A DNA stretch of 40,511 nucleotides, taken from positions 1-40,511 of the forward strand of contig CAJCJH010000104.1 of assembly GCA_903970615.1 (NCBI GenBank). The letters run 5' to 3'. The notes below the pieces were generated by a model that ran no database searches, was not told the origin of the DNA, and saw only the letters and a list, made by a program, of their open reading frames with translations. The stretch is from Rhodospirillales bacterium. GTDB taxonomy: Bacteria; Pseudomonadota; Gammaproteobacteria; Nevskiales; Nevskiaceae. The position numbers were made by a program, and so were the translations under genes. The stretch's first letter is position 1, and each line of letters begins with the position of its first letter. Below, piece after piece: positions 26,770 to 35,321 of the stretch.

Positions 26770-26943
26770 TCTCGGAATCGGCTGAAATGGGCTGCAATCA
26801 GGGTTGCAATCCGTTGTGGAATTTGCGGCAAGGCTTAAAACGCGGCCAAGCGGACGCTATGATACGCGACCCCTCATGGCCCGAATCGTCGTACGAATCG
26901 GGATTGAAGCCGCACCCAAGTCGGCTGTTCCGCCGCCAATCGA

Positions 26944-28530
26944 TTGCGCATTTTTGTGAAACCCAGCGTCGCCAGAAAACGTCCCGCCACCACAGCCGCT
27001 GCGCGCCTGATCGAACGCACCGCGGCGGATATCGATGCGGCGCGCGTCTACGATGTCGCCAACGTAACCGCGCTGGAATTCGCGCCCAAGCTTTCGGTTC
27101 GACTCGGCAACCGCGTGTTGATGAAGCGCGAGGATCAGCAGAGTGTGTATTCGTTCAAGCTGCGCGGCGCTTACAACAAGATGGTGCGCCTGAGCGCGGA
27201 CGCGCGCGCGCGGGGCGTGATCTGCGCCTCGGCCGGCAATCATGCGCAGGGCGTGGCGCTGGCGGCGCGTCAGCTTGGATGTCCGGCGTGGATCGTGATG
27301 CCGCGTACCACGCCGCAGATCAAGGTGGATGCGGTGCGGCTGCTCGGTGGCCGTGCGGTGCTGTTCGGTGATGCGTATGACGATGCCGCCGCGCACGCGC
27401 TCGAACTCGCCGCGCAAAAGGGTTTGACGATGGTGCCGCCTTATGACGATGCGGATGTCATCGCCGGCCAGGGCACGGTGGCAAAGGAAATCCTGCAGCA
27501 GATCGGCAGTGGTCCACTGGACGCTGTTTTCGTCTGTACCGGCGGCGGCGGCCTGCTCGCGGGTGTCGCGGCGTACATCAAGCAGCATCGTCCGGGCGTG
27601 AAAGTCATCAGCGTCGAGCCGGAAGATTCCGATTGCATGGCGCAGGCGCTCGAAGCCGGGCGTCGCGTGAAGCTCGATCGCGTGGGCCTGTTCGCGGATG
27701 GCGTTGCAGTACGCCAGGCTGGTGCGCTGCCGTTCAGGATCGCGCGCGAAACAGTGGATGCGGCGCTGCGCGTGAGTATCGACGAGCTTTGTGCGGCAAC
27801 GCGCGATATGTTCCAGGAAAACCGTTCGCTACCGGAGCCGGCGGGTGTACTCGGCGTGGCTGGTGTCAAGCGCTGGGTGGCCGAGCACGGCGTGCAAGGG
27901 CAGACCTTCGTTGCGATCATTTCGGGTGCGAATCTGAATTTCGATCGGCTTCGCCACATCGCCGAACGCGCCGAATTGGGCGATGGTCACGAGACTTTGC
28001 TGGCGGTAACGATCGCGGAAAAACCCGGCAGTTTCCGTCAATTCCTGAAAGCGCTGGGGCGGCATCCGATCACCGAATTTAATTATCGATACGCCACGCC
28101 GGAGCGGGCGCATGTGTTCGCCGGCATCAAATTTTCGGATGCTGCGGAACGCGATGCGACTATCCGCGGCTTGCGTGCAACCGGTCTCGAAGTGACCGAT
28201 CTGACCGGCGATGAAATGGCCAAAGTCCATGTGCGATACATGGTCGGCGGCCGCGCACCGGGCGCGCACGACGAGCGCCTGTTCCGTTTTGAATTTCCGG
28301 AGCGACCCGGCGCTTGTTTGGAATTCTTGAGCGCGATCGGCAAGCGCTGGAATATTTCGCTGTTCCACTATCGCAATCATGGCGCGGCTTATGGCCGCGT
28401 GCTGTGCGGCTTGCAAGTGCCGAAGTCCGCGCTGGCCGAATGCCGCCGCACACTGGGTGCACTCGGCTATGAATACTGGGATGAATCGGATAATCCGGCT
28501 TACGCGCTATTCCTCGGTACGTCCGCTTGA
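26944..28530 (+). CDS. ilvA: Threonine ammonia-lyase, biosynthetic
   Basis: PLP enzyme converting threonine to 2-oxobutyrate, the committed step to isoleucine. The PLP lysine is in QSVYSFKLRGAYNKM, the substrate loop is SAGNHAQGVAL and the phosphate-binding loop is TGGGGLLAG. Two C-terminal ACT-like regulatory domains (about residues 350-420 and 440-520, with EKPGSFRQFLKAL and ERPGACLEFLSAI) are those that bind isoleucine and valine in long IlvA, so feedback control is expected. 528 aa. The start is TTG 26944 or GTG 26956; neither has a strong ribosome site. Confidence 0.96.
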   Translation: MRIFVKPSVARKRPATTAAARLIERTAADIDAARVYDVANVTALEFAPKLSVRLGNRVLMKREDQQSVYSFKLRGAYNKMVRLSADARARGVICASAGNHAQGVALAARQLGCPAWIVMPRTTPQIKVDAVRLLGGRAVLFGDAYDDAAAHALELAAQKGLTMVPPYDDADVIAGQGTVAKEILQQIGSGPLDAVFVCTGGGGLLAGVAAYIKQHRPGVKVISVEPEDSDCMAQALEAGRRVKLDRVGLFADGVAVRQAGALPFRIARETVDAALRVSIDELCAATRDMFQENRSLPEPAGVLGVAGVKRWVAEHGVQGQTFVAIISGANLNFDRLRHIAERAELGDGHETLLAVTIAEKPGSFRQFLKALGRHPITEFNYRYATPERAHVFAGIKFSDAAERDATIRGLRATGLEVTDLTGDEMAKVHVRYMVGGRAPGAHDERLFRFEFPERPGACLEFLSAIGKRWNISLFHYRNHGAAYGRVLCGLQVPKSALAECRRTLGALGYEYWDESDNPAYALFLGTSA

Positions 28531-28561
28531 AACCAGCGTTCACGGCCGACGCAAATGCGAA

Positions 28562-28622
28562 ACAGCCGCCGGAATTTTAATCCTGCGGCTGTCGCTTGCT
28601 CGGGCTTTGAACGAGAAAGCCC
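28562..28622. terminator. Two hairpins between ilvA and the delta-60 gene
   Basis: Stem 1 pairs ACAGCCGC (28562-28569) with GCGGCTGT (28585-28592). Stem 2 pairs GGGCTTT (28602-28608) with AAAGCCC (28616-28622). They sit between two converging genes and probably end transcription from both sides; T-runs are short. Confidence 0.6.
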
Positions 28623-28632
28623 CCGTGAAATC

Positions 28633-30246
28633 TTAAAGTCGGCGCTGCTTGCGGCGCCACATCAGCAGCAGCGACAAGGCCGCCACACCTGCCGGATCGA
28701 GGCTGCCTGTCCCGCTGCCGCCAGAGCCGCCGCCGGTGGTTGAGCCGTTACTGGTTCCACCTGTTGTAGTGCTGGTGCCGCCGCCGCTGGTCGCGCTGCC
28801 GCCGGTTGTGCCACCTGAGCCGCCGGTGTCGCCGCCACTCGTTCCACCGCCGCTGCTGCCGCCAGTCGTTCCGCCCGTTGTCGAGCCACCGCTGGTGCTT
28901 CCGGTGGTGCTGCCGCTGCTGGAGCAAGTGGCGCTTCCCGCCGTGCTGCTGGGTGTGTAGCCGATGGCGCCGCTGCCGCCGAGTTCGGCCAGCAGTTCGG
29001 CATTGGAACTGGTGTCGCCGGCAAACACGATCTGGCCACTGGCGTTGCTGGTGTAACGATTCGGTTGAAAGCCACCCGGAAAACTGATGGTGCCGGGCTG
29101 CGTGGTCGGGCTGCTGGTATCGGGCACGGCGCCAGTGATTGGGAACTGCACGAAATCGCCCGTATAAGTGCCGTTATTTGCAGTGCCGAATAGCAGATAA
29201 AGATTGTCGGCTGCGCCGCCGCTTTGGGTGATTCTGCCGATCAAGGCTGTGCTGTAGCTGCTGCCGTCGTAACTGGGGTCCACCAGCTCGCCGGTGCCAT
29301 TGAAATTGTTATCCAGGGCGCCGCTGCAACGGTCCAGAGCCACCGCCATTGCAACCTGACCGTTCTCATTGCCGCTGGGATAAGCGTCGCCAGCGATGAT
29401 GATGTCGGCAAAGCTGGACTGATTGCCATTGCCGGCGAAATTGAATGCCTCCGGAATCAGCGAGGTGCCGCCGCTGCTGACGGTAATCTCGGTGATGCCG
29501 TCAGAGCCGAAGCTGGTTTTCATACTGCCGTCGCCGCCGATCTTGGCTACCAGCAGCAGACCGGAGCTCGCACTACAGTTTCCGGTGCAGGTCTGTGGAT
29601 AGGCGTCATCGTCGCCGAACGCATAAATTTCGCCGTTGTTGCCGGCGCCGTCGTTGCTTACTGAGCACGATTTGAATTCGGGATTACTATTACCGCCGGC
29701 TGGGGTCACGGTGACTACACCAGAATTGCCGAAGCTGGTGTCTGCCGCGGCCGTGCCGGAACCCGCCGCAGGCGGCAGCAGGCGCTCCACCACGGCGGTA
29801 TTGCTGCCGTTGTTGGCATTGCCGACCACCACCAGATTGCTGGTTCCCGGATCGATGCAGAGACCGCTGAATTGATAACTGCTATTGCTGCTCTGCGGGA
29901 AGCTGATGACATAGCCGCTGGCGCCGAAGCTGGTATCGATGTTGCCGTTGCTCAAACGCCGTACGATGTAATACGGTCCCTGATAGCCGGATGTGCCGTC
30001 CGGACTGGCCTGCACCAGCGAGTAGATATTCTGGCTGGTGTCACTTTCGCTGATGCTGACGCCGCGCGCATAGCTCTGGCCGCTGCTGGTGGCGCCGGCA
30101 AACGGCTGTGACAGGCCATCGATGCCAAAGCTGTTGACGTCACTGAAGCTAAAGGTCGCGGCCCAAGCGGCCAGCGCGGTGCAAAGGCCGAGAGCAGTGA
30201 TCGCGGTGGCGATCGGATAACTACGGAAGAAACGCTGGCTTCGCAT
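28633..30246 (-). CDS. Secreted delta-60 repeat protein with GlyGly-CTERM-like tail
   Basis: A 537-aa exported protein. The signal peptide runs MRSQRFFRSYPIATAI onward to about AAWA. The body contains delta-60-like repeats of the form DTSFGxSGxV (DTSFGASGYVI, DTSFGNSGVVTV, KTSFGSDGITEI, DNNFNGTGELVD), with intervening predicted beta strands. A stalk of about 75 residues is almost pure Gly/Ser/Thr, followed by SLDPAGVAALSLLLMWRRKQRRL in pieces: a short Pro-containing hydrophobic helix and basic end as in GlyGly-CTERM proteins, which are processed by rhombosortase and exported by type II secretion. ATG 30246 has GGGGAG upstream. It is divergent from the wHTH-kinase gene. Confidence 0.8.
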   Translation of the reverse strand: MRSQRFFRSYPIATAITALGLCTALAAWAATFSFSDVNSFGIDGLSQPFAGATSSGQSYARGVSISESDTSQNIYSLVQASPDGTSGYQGPYYIVRRLSNGNIDTSFGASGYVISFPQSSNSSYQFSGLCIDPGTSNLVVVGNANNGSNTAVVERLLPPAAGSGTAAADTSFGNSGVVTVTPAGGNSNPEFKSCSVSNDGAGNNGEIYAFGDDDAYPQTCTGNCSASSGLLLVAKIGGDGSMKTSFGSDGITEITVSSGGTSLIPEAFNFAGNGNQSSFADIIIAGDAYPSGNENGQVAMAVALDRCSGALDNNFNGTGELVDPSYDGSSYSTALIGRITQSGGAADNLYLLFGTANNGTYTGDFVQFPITGAVPDTSSPTTQPGTISFPGGFQPNRYTSNASGQIVFAGDTSSNAELLAELGGSGAIGYTPSSTAGSATCSSSGSTTGSTSGGSTTGGTTGGSSGGGTSGGDTGGSGGTTGGSATSGGGTSTTTGGTSNGSTTGGGSGGSGTGSLDPAGVAALSLLLMWRRKQRRL

Positions 30247-30430
30247 AAAGACTCCCCTCATTCGGCGCTGTGGAAAAACAAAGTCCCGCCACCCTGAACC
30301 ATCCCCGGCGGCTGCATCCCGGTTGGCGACCCGCGTCGCTACGCGTGTTAAGTGACCTTTACGAATCCGGGCGCTTACAGGCAGTTCAACGTGTGCAACA
30401 ATCTGCGGGCAACAATAAGCAGCCTTCAAC

Positions 30431-30486
30431 CGGAAGTTTTCACGGAACTCGCACGGAATTCGCACGGAATTCGCACGGAAGTTGCA
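30431..30486. promoter_or_regulatory. Tandem 11-bp iterons, probable operator
   Basis: CGGAA recurs at 30431, 30443, 30454, 30465 and 30476. The last four units are spaced exactly 11 bp and read CGGAACTCGCA, CGGAATTCGCA, CGGAATTCGCA, CGGAAGTTGCA. Spacing near one helical turn puts the sites on one face of the DNA, as in arrays bound by winged-helix regulators. They lie 53-108 bp before the wHTH-kinase start codon and about 190 bp before the divergent delta-60 gene. Confidence 0.65.
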
Positions 30487-30538
30487 GCCGCGCCAGCCCC
30501 GGTGCCGATAGGCAAAGCTGCGCGAGCAGGGGAGCGGT

Positions 30539-33259
30539 ATGACTGGATCAGCGGCGTTCATCTGGCGCTTCGGGCAGGCTGAATTTGACGAGGCCCGCTG
30601 GCAGCTTCGTGTCGGTGGAACGCCGCAGGAGCTGGAACCGCGTCCGCTGGAGGTGATGCAGTATCTGCTGCGGCATGCGGGCGAGGTGGTGTCGCGTGCC
30701 GAGCTGATGGAAGCGGTCTATGGCCATCAGCATATCGGTGACGGTGCGCTGGCCAATGCCATCGGCAAACTGCGCAAAGTGCTGGACGACGATGGCCAGA
30801 AGATTATCGCCACCGTGCACCGCGTCGGCTATCGCTTCATCGCACCGGTTACGCGCGTAAATATCGCCGACATCGAGCGACCGCCGCTGTCCTTGAAAGC
30901 CGGCGATGCGGTTCACAAACGCGAGCACTGGAAGTTGCTGCGGCCGCTCGGTAGCGGGCGTGAGACCGAAGTATGGCTGGCCGAACACGACAAGACCCGC
31001 GACCTGCGCGTATTCAAGTTCAGCCCTGACGGCGCGCGCCTTTCGGCGCTGAAACGCGAGGCCACCTTGTTCCGCGTCATCAAGGAGACGCTGGGCGAAC
31101 GCGAGGATTTTGTCCGCGTGCTCGACTGGAATTTCGACGAGATTCCATTCTTTCTCGAATGCGAATACGGCGGTCAGAATCTGATCGAGTGGGCGCAGCA
31201 CATCGGCGGCATTAATTTCCTGCCGCGGCAGCAGCGCATCGAGCTGGCTGCACAGATTGCCAAGGCTGTAGCCGCGGCGCACTCCGCCGGTGTACTGCAC
31301 AAGGACCTGAAGCCCGCCAACGTACTGATGTTCCAGAGCGCGGCAGGTCTGTGGCGCCCGCGCCTGACCGATTTCGGCAGCGGCCGTCTGCTCGAACCGG
31401 AACGTCTCGCCTCACTCGGTATTACCCAGCTGGGTTTCACCCAGACGCAGGCGTTGACAAGCGATTCGCGCACCGGTACGCCGCTATATCTGGCGCCGGA
31501 AGTCATCAATGGCCAAGCGCCGACCGCGCTGGCCGATATCTACGCGCTGGGCGTGATCTTGTATCAGCTTGCGGTGGGCGACCTGCGCCGGCTGCTGGCG
31601 CCGGGTTGGGAGCAGGATGTCGATGACGAGATGCTGCGCCAAGATATTGCCGCCGCTGCCGCTGGCGATCCGTCAAAGCGGCTGACTTCCGCAGCGGAAC
31701 TGAGCAGCCGTTTGCAGAATCTCGATGCGCGCATGGAAGCGCGCGCGCGGGCACGCGCGGCTGCGGAACGCGCCGCGCAATTGCAAGGCCGGCTGGATCG
31801 CGCAAGAACCCGCCGGCCGTGGCTGATCGCGGCGGTTACGGCTCTGATTGCGGGCTTGGCCGCCTCGCTATGGTTTTATCGAACCGCTGTTCGCGCCCGC
31901 GATGAGGCGCGCGATCAGGCCGATATTGCCAACGCGGTGGTTACTTTTTTCAATCAGGACGTTCTTTCCGCGGGGTCGCCATTCACGGTTAGCGACAGTA
32001 ACGGCAAACCCTTGACGGCGCGTGAAACGGTGGATCGCGCGTTGGCCAATCTCGGCAATCGTTTCGCCGCGCGGCCAGCGGTGGAAGCGGCGATACGCGC
32101 CGCCGTCGGCCAGGTTTATGTCGAAGATGGCGACTACGACGCGGCTGAGGCGCAGATTCAGCATGCCGTTGATCTGTATCGCGCGATGCCGGACGCAGAG
32201 GGTGCAGCAGCGTTGCAAGCGGAATACGGACTGGTTTTTGCGCTGACGGTTCAGCAGAAATTCGATCGCGCGCAAGCCCTGCTGAATCATGCGAACGAAG
32301 TGTTTGCGCGGCTGCCGGATGTCGATGCGAAACTGGCGTTGCGACACGATGGAATCAACGGCAATTACTATTTCGCATTGCAGCAATACGATCGCGCACT
32401 TCCTTTCAATCAGAAAGCACTTGTCGATATTCTGGCGGCAGATCCCACGGACATCAGCAAGCTCGTCATCCGGCAGACCAGTCTGGCGCTGAGCTACGCA
32501 CACCTTAATCAGTTTGACGCGGCGATGCCCTTGTTTCGCAATGCCCTTGATGAGGTTGGTGCGGTGGAAAAAAATGGCGGAACCCTGACCGGCACGATAC
32601 AAGGCCGTTACGGAATCGGCTTATTCCTTCAGCGGAAGTACATCGATGCCGAGCGCGTGCTCGGCCAAGCTTATTCAGGCCTGAGTACCGCGATCGGCCC
32701 GAGCGACGGACTCACCGCGGAGTCGCTGACCTACCTCGGCTGGATACAACTTAAACAAGGACATGCTGCGCAAGCGGAAGCGATGTTGCGCAATGCCTAT
32801 GCGGTCGAGCTGAATAATGCCGGGCCGACTCATCCAATGACATTGCGGGCGCACGCCTGTCTGGGCATGGCGGAGTTTGCCAACACCCAACCGGTGGCCG
32901 GTTTGCAGGATCTCGTAGCGGCCGTGCGCGGCTACGATCAGGTGCTGGGAGTTGCTGCTCCGGAAGGCCAGTTATTCAAATTCTGGTTGGCTTTCGATGA
33001 TCTCGCTACCGGCGGGCATCTGGCCGAGGCGGAGCAAATCGTCGGTACCATCGATGCGGAAAAAATAAGGCTGGAAGCACCGGCAGAAGACTGGCCTGCG
33101 CAACTGAAACTGCTGCGTGCGGAATTGGCTTGGACAAAAGGCCAGAGGGACTTGGCAAACCAAAGCGTGCGCGAAGCACTCGACAGCCTGCGCAAGACCG
33201 GTAACCCTGATCCGGCTGAACTTGCTGCGGCGGAAAAAATGCTGGCGTCAGTGCCATAG
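30539..33259 (+). CDS. Winged-helix / Ser-Thr protein kinase / TPR fusion
   Basis: A 906-aa fusion. Residues about 8-105 form an OmpR/ToxR-type winged helix (LEPRPLEVMQYLLRHAGEVV, KLRKVLDDDG, then IATVHRVGYRF). Residues about 120-400 form a Hanks-type kinase: glycine loop LGSGRETEVWLA, Lys in RVFKF, catalytic loop LHKDLKPANVL (HKD instead of HRD), metal motif TDFGSGR, activation segment TGTPLYLAPEV. A basic linker and one TM helix (WLIAAVTALIAGLAASLWF, about 424-442) follow, then about 460 residues of helical TPR-like repeats, presumably periplasmic. A membrane-tethered DNA-binding domain is like CadC/ToxR. The ribosome site is GGGGAG before ATG 30539. Confidence 0.88.
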   Translation: MTGSAAFIWRFGQAEFDEARWQLRVGGTPQELEPRPLEVMQYLLRHAGEVVSRAELMEAVYGHQHIGDGALANAIGKLRKVLDDDGQKIIATVHRVGYRFIAPVTRVNIADIERPPLSLKAGDAVHKREHWKLLRPLGSGRETEVWLAEHDKTRDLRVFKFSPDGARLSALKREATLFRVIKETLGEREDFVRVLDWNFDEIPFFLECEYGGQNLIEWAQHIGGINFLPRQQRIELAAQIAKAVAAAHSAGVLHKDLKPANVLMFQSAAGLWRPRLTDFGSGRLLEPERLASLGITQLGFTQTQALTSDSRTGTPLYLAPEVINGQAPTALADIYALGVILYQLAVGDLRRLLAPGWEQDVDDEMLRQDIAAAAAGDPSKRLTSAAELSSRLQNLDARMEARARARAAAERAAQLQGRLDRARTRRPWLIAAVTALIAGLAASLWFYRTAVRARDEARDQADIANAVVTFFNQDVLSAGSPFTVSDSNGKPLTARETVDRALANLGNRFAARPAVEAAIRAAVGQVYVEDGDYDAAEAQIQHAVDLYRAMPDAEGAAALQAEYGLVFALTVQQKFDRAQALLNHANEVFARLPDVDAKLALRHDGINGNYYFALQQYDRALPFNQKALVDILAADPTDISKLVIRQTSLALSYAHLNQFDAAMPLFRNALDEVGAVEKNGGTLTGTIQGRYGIGLFLQRKYIDAERVLGQAYSGLSTAIGPSDGLTAESLTYLGWIQLKQGHAAQAEAMLRNAYAVELNNAGPTHPMTLRAHACLGMAEFANTQPVAGLQDLVAAVRGYDQVLGVAAPEGQLFKFWLAFDDLATGGHLAEAEQIVGTIDAEKIRLEAPAEDWPAQLKLLRAELAWTKGQRDLANQSVREALDSLRKTGNPDPAELAAAEKMLASVP

Positions 33260-33268
33260 CTGACTGAT

Positions 33269-33288
33269 GCTGCACCGGTCGGTGCAGC
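33269..33288. terminator. Hairpin between converging kinase and EVE genes
   Basis: A perfect 8-bp stem, GCTGCACC with GGTGCAGC, and a 4-nt loop in the 36-bp gap between two converging genes. There is no T-run; a two-way terminator is a reasonable guess. Confidence 0.5.
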
Positions 33289-33295
33289 GAGCCGT

Positions 33296-33760
33296 TCAGC
33301 TATTTTCCAGTTTCAGGATGTAATCCCAATGCTCGTCGCGCAGCGGGATTACCGAGAGCCGCGAGCCTTTCATCAATAGTTGAAAGCCCGGCAGTCGTGC
33401 TTCGTGCTCGCGCAGTTCGGCGAGGCTGATAAGGCGTTTGAGCTTGCGATCGAACTGCACATCTACCAATGACCAGCGCGGTTCTTCGGGCTTCGATGCG
33501 GGGTCGTAATGGTGATGCTTTGTATCGAACTGCGTAGGGTCGGGATACGCCTCGGAGACGACGCGCATCAGCCCGGCGATACCGGGTACGGCGCAATTCG
33601 AGTGGTAGAAAAATATGCGATCGCCCTTTTTCATGCGGCGCATGAAGTTGCGCGCCTGATAATTGCGCACGCCGTCCCAGGCTTCAGTCTGACGCGGCCG
33701 CTTGGCCAGATCATCGATCGAAAAAGTATCCGGCTCGGATTTCATCAACCAGTGGGCCAT
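33296..33760 (-). CDS. EVE domain protein
   Basis: A 154-aa cytoplasmic protein made of a single EVE (PUA-like) domain, a fold related to YTH that binds modified bases in nucleic acid. Family landmarks: the opening WLMKSEPDTFSIDDL, WDGVRNYQARNFMR, GDRIFFYHSN, PGIAGLMRVVSEAYPD and WSLVDVQF. It is the last gene of the leftward fau - lipoprotein - EVE series, 16 bp after the lipoprotein stop. Function in cells is not established. Confidence 0.95.
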   Translation of the reverse strand: MAHWLMKSEPDTFSIDDLAKRPRQTEAWDGVRNYQARNFMRRMKKGDRIFFYHSNCAVPGIAGLMRVVSEAYPDPTQFDTKHHHYDPASKPEEPRWSLVDVQFDRKLKRLISLAELREHEARLPGFQLLMKGSRLSVIPLRDEHWDYILKLENS

Positions 33761-33776
33761 GATCTTATCTGTCGTT

Positions 33777-34409
33777 TTACTGCTCGGCGCCTGGCACGAA
33801 AATCACTGAGTCGTCGGAGCTGGTCGATTGATTGATGTCCTTCAGGAACGACAGCACCACGTCGGTGACGACCGCCTGAAACGCATGACCAGAAGTTTCG
33901 TAGGGACCGCGCAGGCTGGGCGCGCGCGCCTCACCGGTCTGCGTCCAGATCGCATGCTCGTCCTGCGCGAAACGCTCGTGTCCATCCGGCATTTCATAGC
34001 GCAGCTTGAATTCATAACGATCGGTAATGCGGCTGGTGGAGACACTGCCGTAGGTCATGCCCGAAAATAAGTAATCACCTTGCTGGCGTTCGCTTGGATT
34101 GAGGAAATCGAGCACTTCGATATGCAGCACCGCCGTGGCAGCGGGATCGTCCGTGGCGCGCAGCACTGAAGTGGAGTTGAGCGCATTGATGACGGCATGC
34201 CGCAGCTTCGGTTCGGCGCCGGTGATTTCCTGGTTGCCGCGATAGAACTTGACCTCCAGCCGCACTTCAGTCGGCGGTACTTGATCGAGACTGGCAGACG
34301 TAATCAGTTCATGATCGGAGTCGGCAAAATACTGCACCGGCGGCGCGGCGCAGTCGGCCAGTACGGTGCTCACGAGCAAGCCCGCGAGGAGGCGAAAATT
34401 TTTTATCAT
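33777..34409 (-). CDS. Putative lipoprotein
   Basis: A 210-aa exported protein with a lipoprotein-like signal (FRLLAGLLVSTVLADC; the last Cys at residue 20 would be lipidated, though Asp at -1 is unusual). The mature part is mixed alpha/beta, with YEFKLRYEMPDGHERFAQDEH and an alternation suggesting a small beta-sandwich. I do not recognise the family. ATG 34409 has AAGGA 9 nt upstream. It lies between fau (72 bp upstream) and the EVE gene, so may share their transcript. Confidence 0.65.
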   Translation of the reverse strand: MIKNFRLLAGLLVSTVLADCAAPPVQYFADSDHELITSASLDQVPPTEVRLEVKFYRGNQEITGAEPKLRHAVINALNSTSVLRATDDPAATAVLHIEVLDFLNPSERQQGDYLFSGMTYGSVSTSRITDRYEFKLRYEMPDGHERFAQDEHAIWTQTGEARAPSLRGPYETSGHAFQAVVTDVVLSFLKDINQSTSSDDSVIFVPGAEQ

Positions 34410-34481
34410 TTTGAATCATCCTTAAACTTCCAATGCAGTCACGACACGCGAATGCCCGTCATGCGCAAGCCATCTTGCCGC

Positions 34482-35102
34482 TCAATCGCTGCGGCTTGAA
34501 CGCCGCAAACCCGAGGCCATTGCGATGGCGTCGAGTTTTACATCCCAGCTTTCCGCCGCCAACGGCTCAGTCTGTTGCTGTCGGTAAGCATAGCCAAGCA
34601 GCCAGGGCCGTTTGACCACTCGGGTGAACTGCAAGGCCCGATCATAGTAGCCAGCGCCCATGCCGATTCGATTGCCGTGCAGATCGAAACCGACCAGCGG
34701 CATCACGATCAAATCCAGCTGGCGTGCGGAATATCGCGGGCGCCTCGTCAGCGGGGTTTGCATGCCCAGCGCATCAGTGCGAAATTTCCGTTGCTGCTTG
34801 AGTGGAACAAAAACCATTTTTTGATCGTGCCCGACACAAGGTGCAAATACGCGCGCATCGGCTTTCAGCAAACCTTCGATCAAGGGCGCAGTCGCCAGTT
34901 CATCGCGGATCGAGAGATAGACCGCGATGGATCGCGCACGTTGCACGCGCCGTAGACGCAACAATTTTCGCGCCGTGAGCCGTGCAGCAAGACTGCGTTC
35001 CGCGCGCGGGATCAGCCGGCGCAACCAGCGCAGATGCTTGCGAATACTGGCCTTCTGCGCCGCTGCGGAAATCAGAAAAGTGTCTCCCGCCTGTGCCGTC
35101 AT
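34482..35102 (-). CDS. fau: 5-formyltetrahydrofolate cyclo-ligase
   Basis: ATP-dependent enzyme that converts 5-formyl-THF to 5,10-methenyl-THF, linked in bacteria to folate recovery and persister formation. Signatures: SIRKHLRWLRRLIP near the start, VYLSIRDELATAPLI, DLIVMPLVGFDLHGNRIGMG and GAGYYDRAL. 206 aa from ATG 35102. The frame is open further to 35183, but that part lies inside the 6S RNA gene. ATG 35102 itself lies within the last 20 or so bases of ssrS, so the mRNA start region and the 6S RNA 3' stem overlap. The ssrS-fau (ygfA) order is the classical gammaproteobacterial one. Confidence 0.93.
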   Translation of the reverse strand: MTAQAGDTFLISAAAQKASIRKHLRWLRRLIPRAERSLAARLTARKLLRLRRVQRARSIAVYLSIRDELATAPLIEGLLKADARVFAPCVGHDQKMVFVPLKQQRKFRTDALGMQTPLTRRPRYSARQLDLIVMPLVGFDLHGNRIGMGAGYYDRALQFTRVVKRPWLLGYAYRQQQTEPLAAESWDVKLDAIAMASGLRRSSRSD

Positions 35103-35263
35103 TCGTCTTCGACCTTGAGACAGCGTCTCAAGTGGGTGCCGTTCCATGTATTCGGGCTTTCCGCTGACTTCGCGGACCTGCACGCCCTACGCGGGTTTGG
35201 CTCCCTAGGCATAACAATTAGGCTCAAGGGGTTCTAACGAACATCGAACACCGCAGGAGACAG
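35080..35263 (-). ncRNA. ssrS: 6S RNA
   Basis: About 184 nt, the same as E. coli 6S RNA, between zapA and fau as expected. The closing stem pairs GTCTCCTGC (minus strand, 35261-35253) with GCGGGAGAC (35090-35082), continued by GTGTT with GGCAC. Inside are CCCCTTGAGCC near the 5' side and a hairpin ACTTGAGAC / GTCTCAAGG near the 3' side, both resembling known 6S segments. 6S RNA imitates an open promoter and sequesters sigma-70 RNA polymerase in stationary phase. The exact ends are estimated from the stem. Confidence 0.88.
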
Positions 35264-35321
35264 TGATAAGACTAACATATCGAGCTGCGTTCCAAAGCCG
35301 CGGTCCGACAACAAAACAGAC

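Noticed and set aside
28649-28960. Pro/Val-rich open frame (PPVVPPEPP type) on the plus strand
   Set aside because: It is the complement of the Gly/Ser/Thr stalk of the delta-60 protein; the low complexity explains it.
30454-30475. Two GAATTC sites as a cloning or restriction artefact
   Set aside because: They are part of a longer 11-bp iteron array with natural sequence variation in the outer units.
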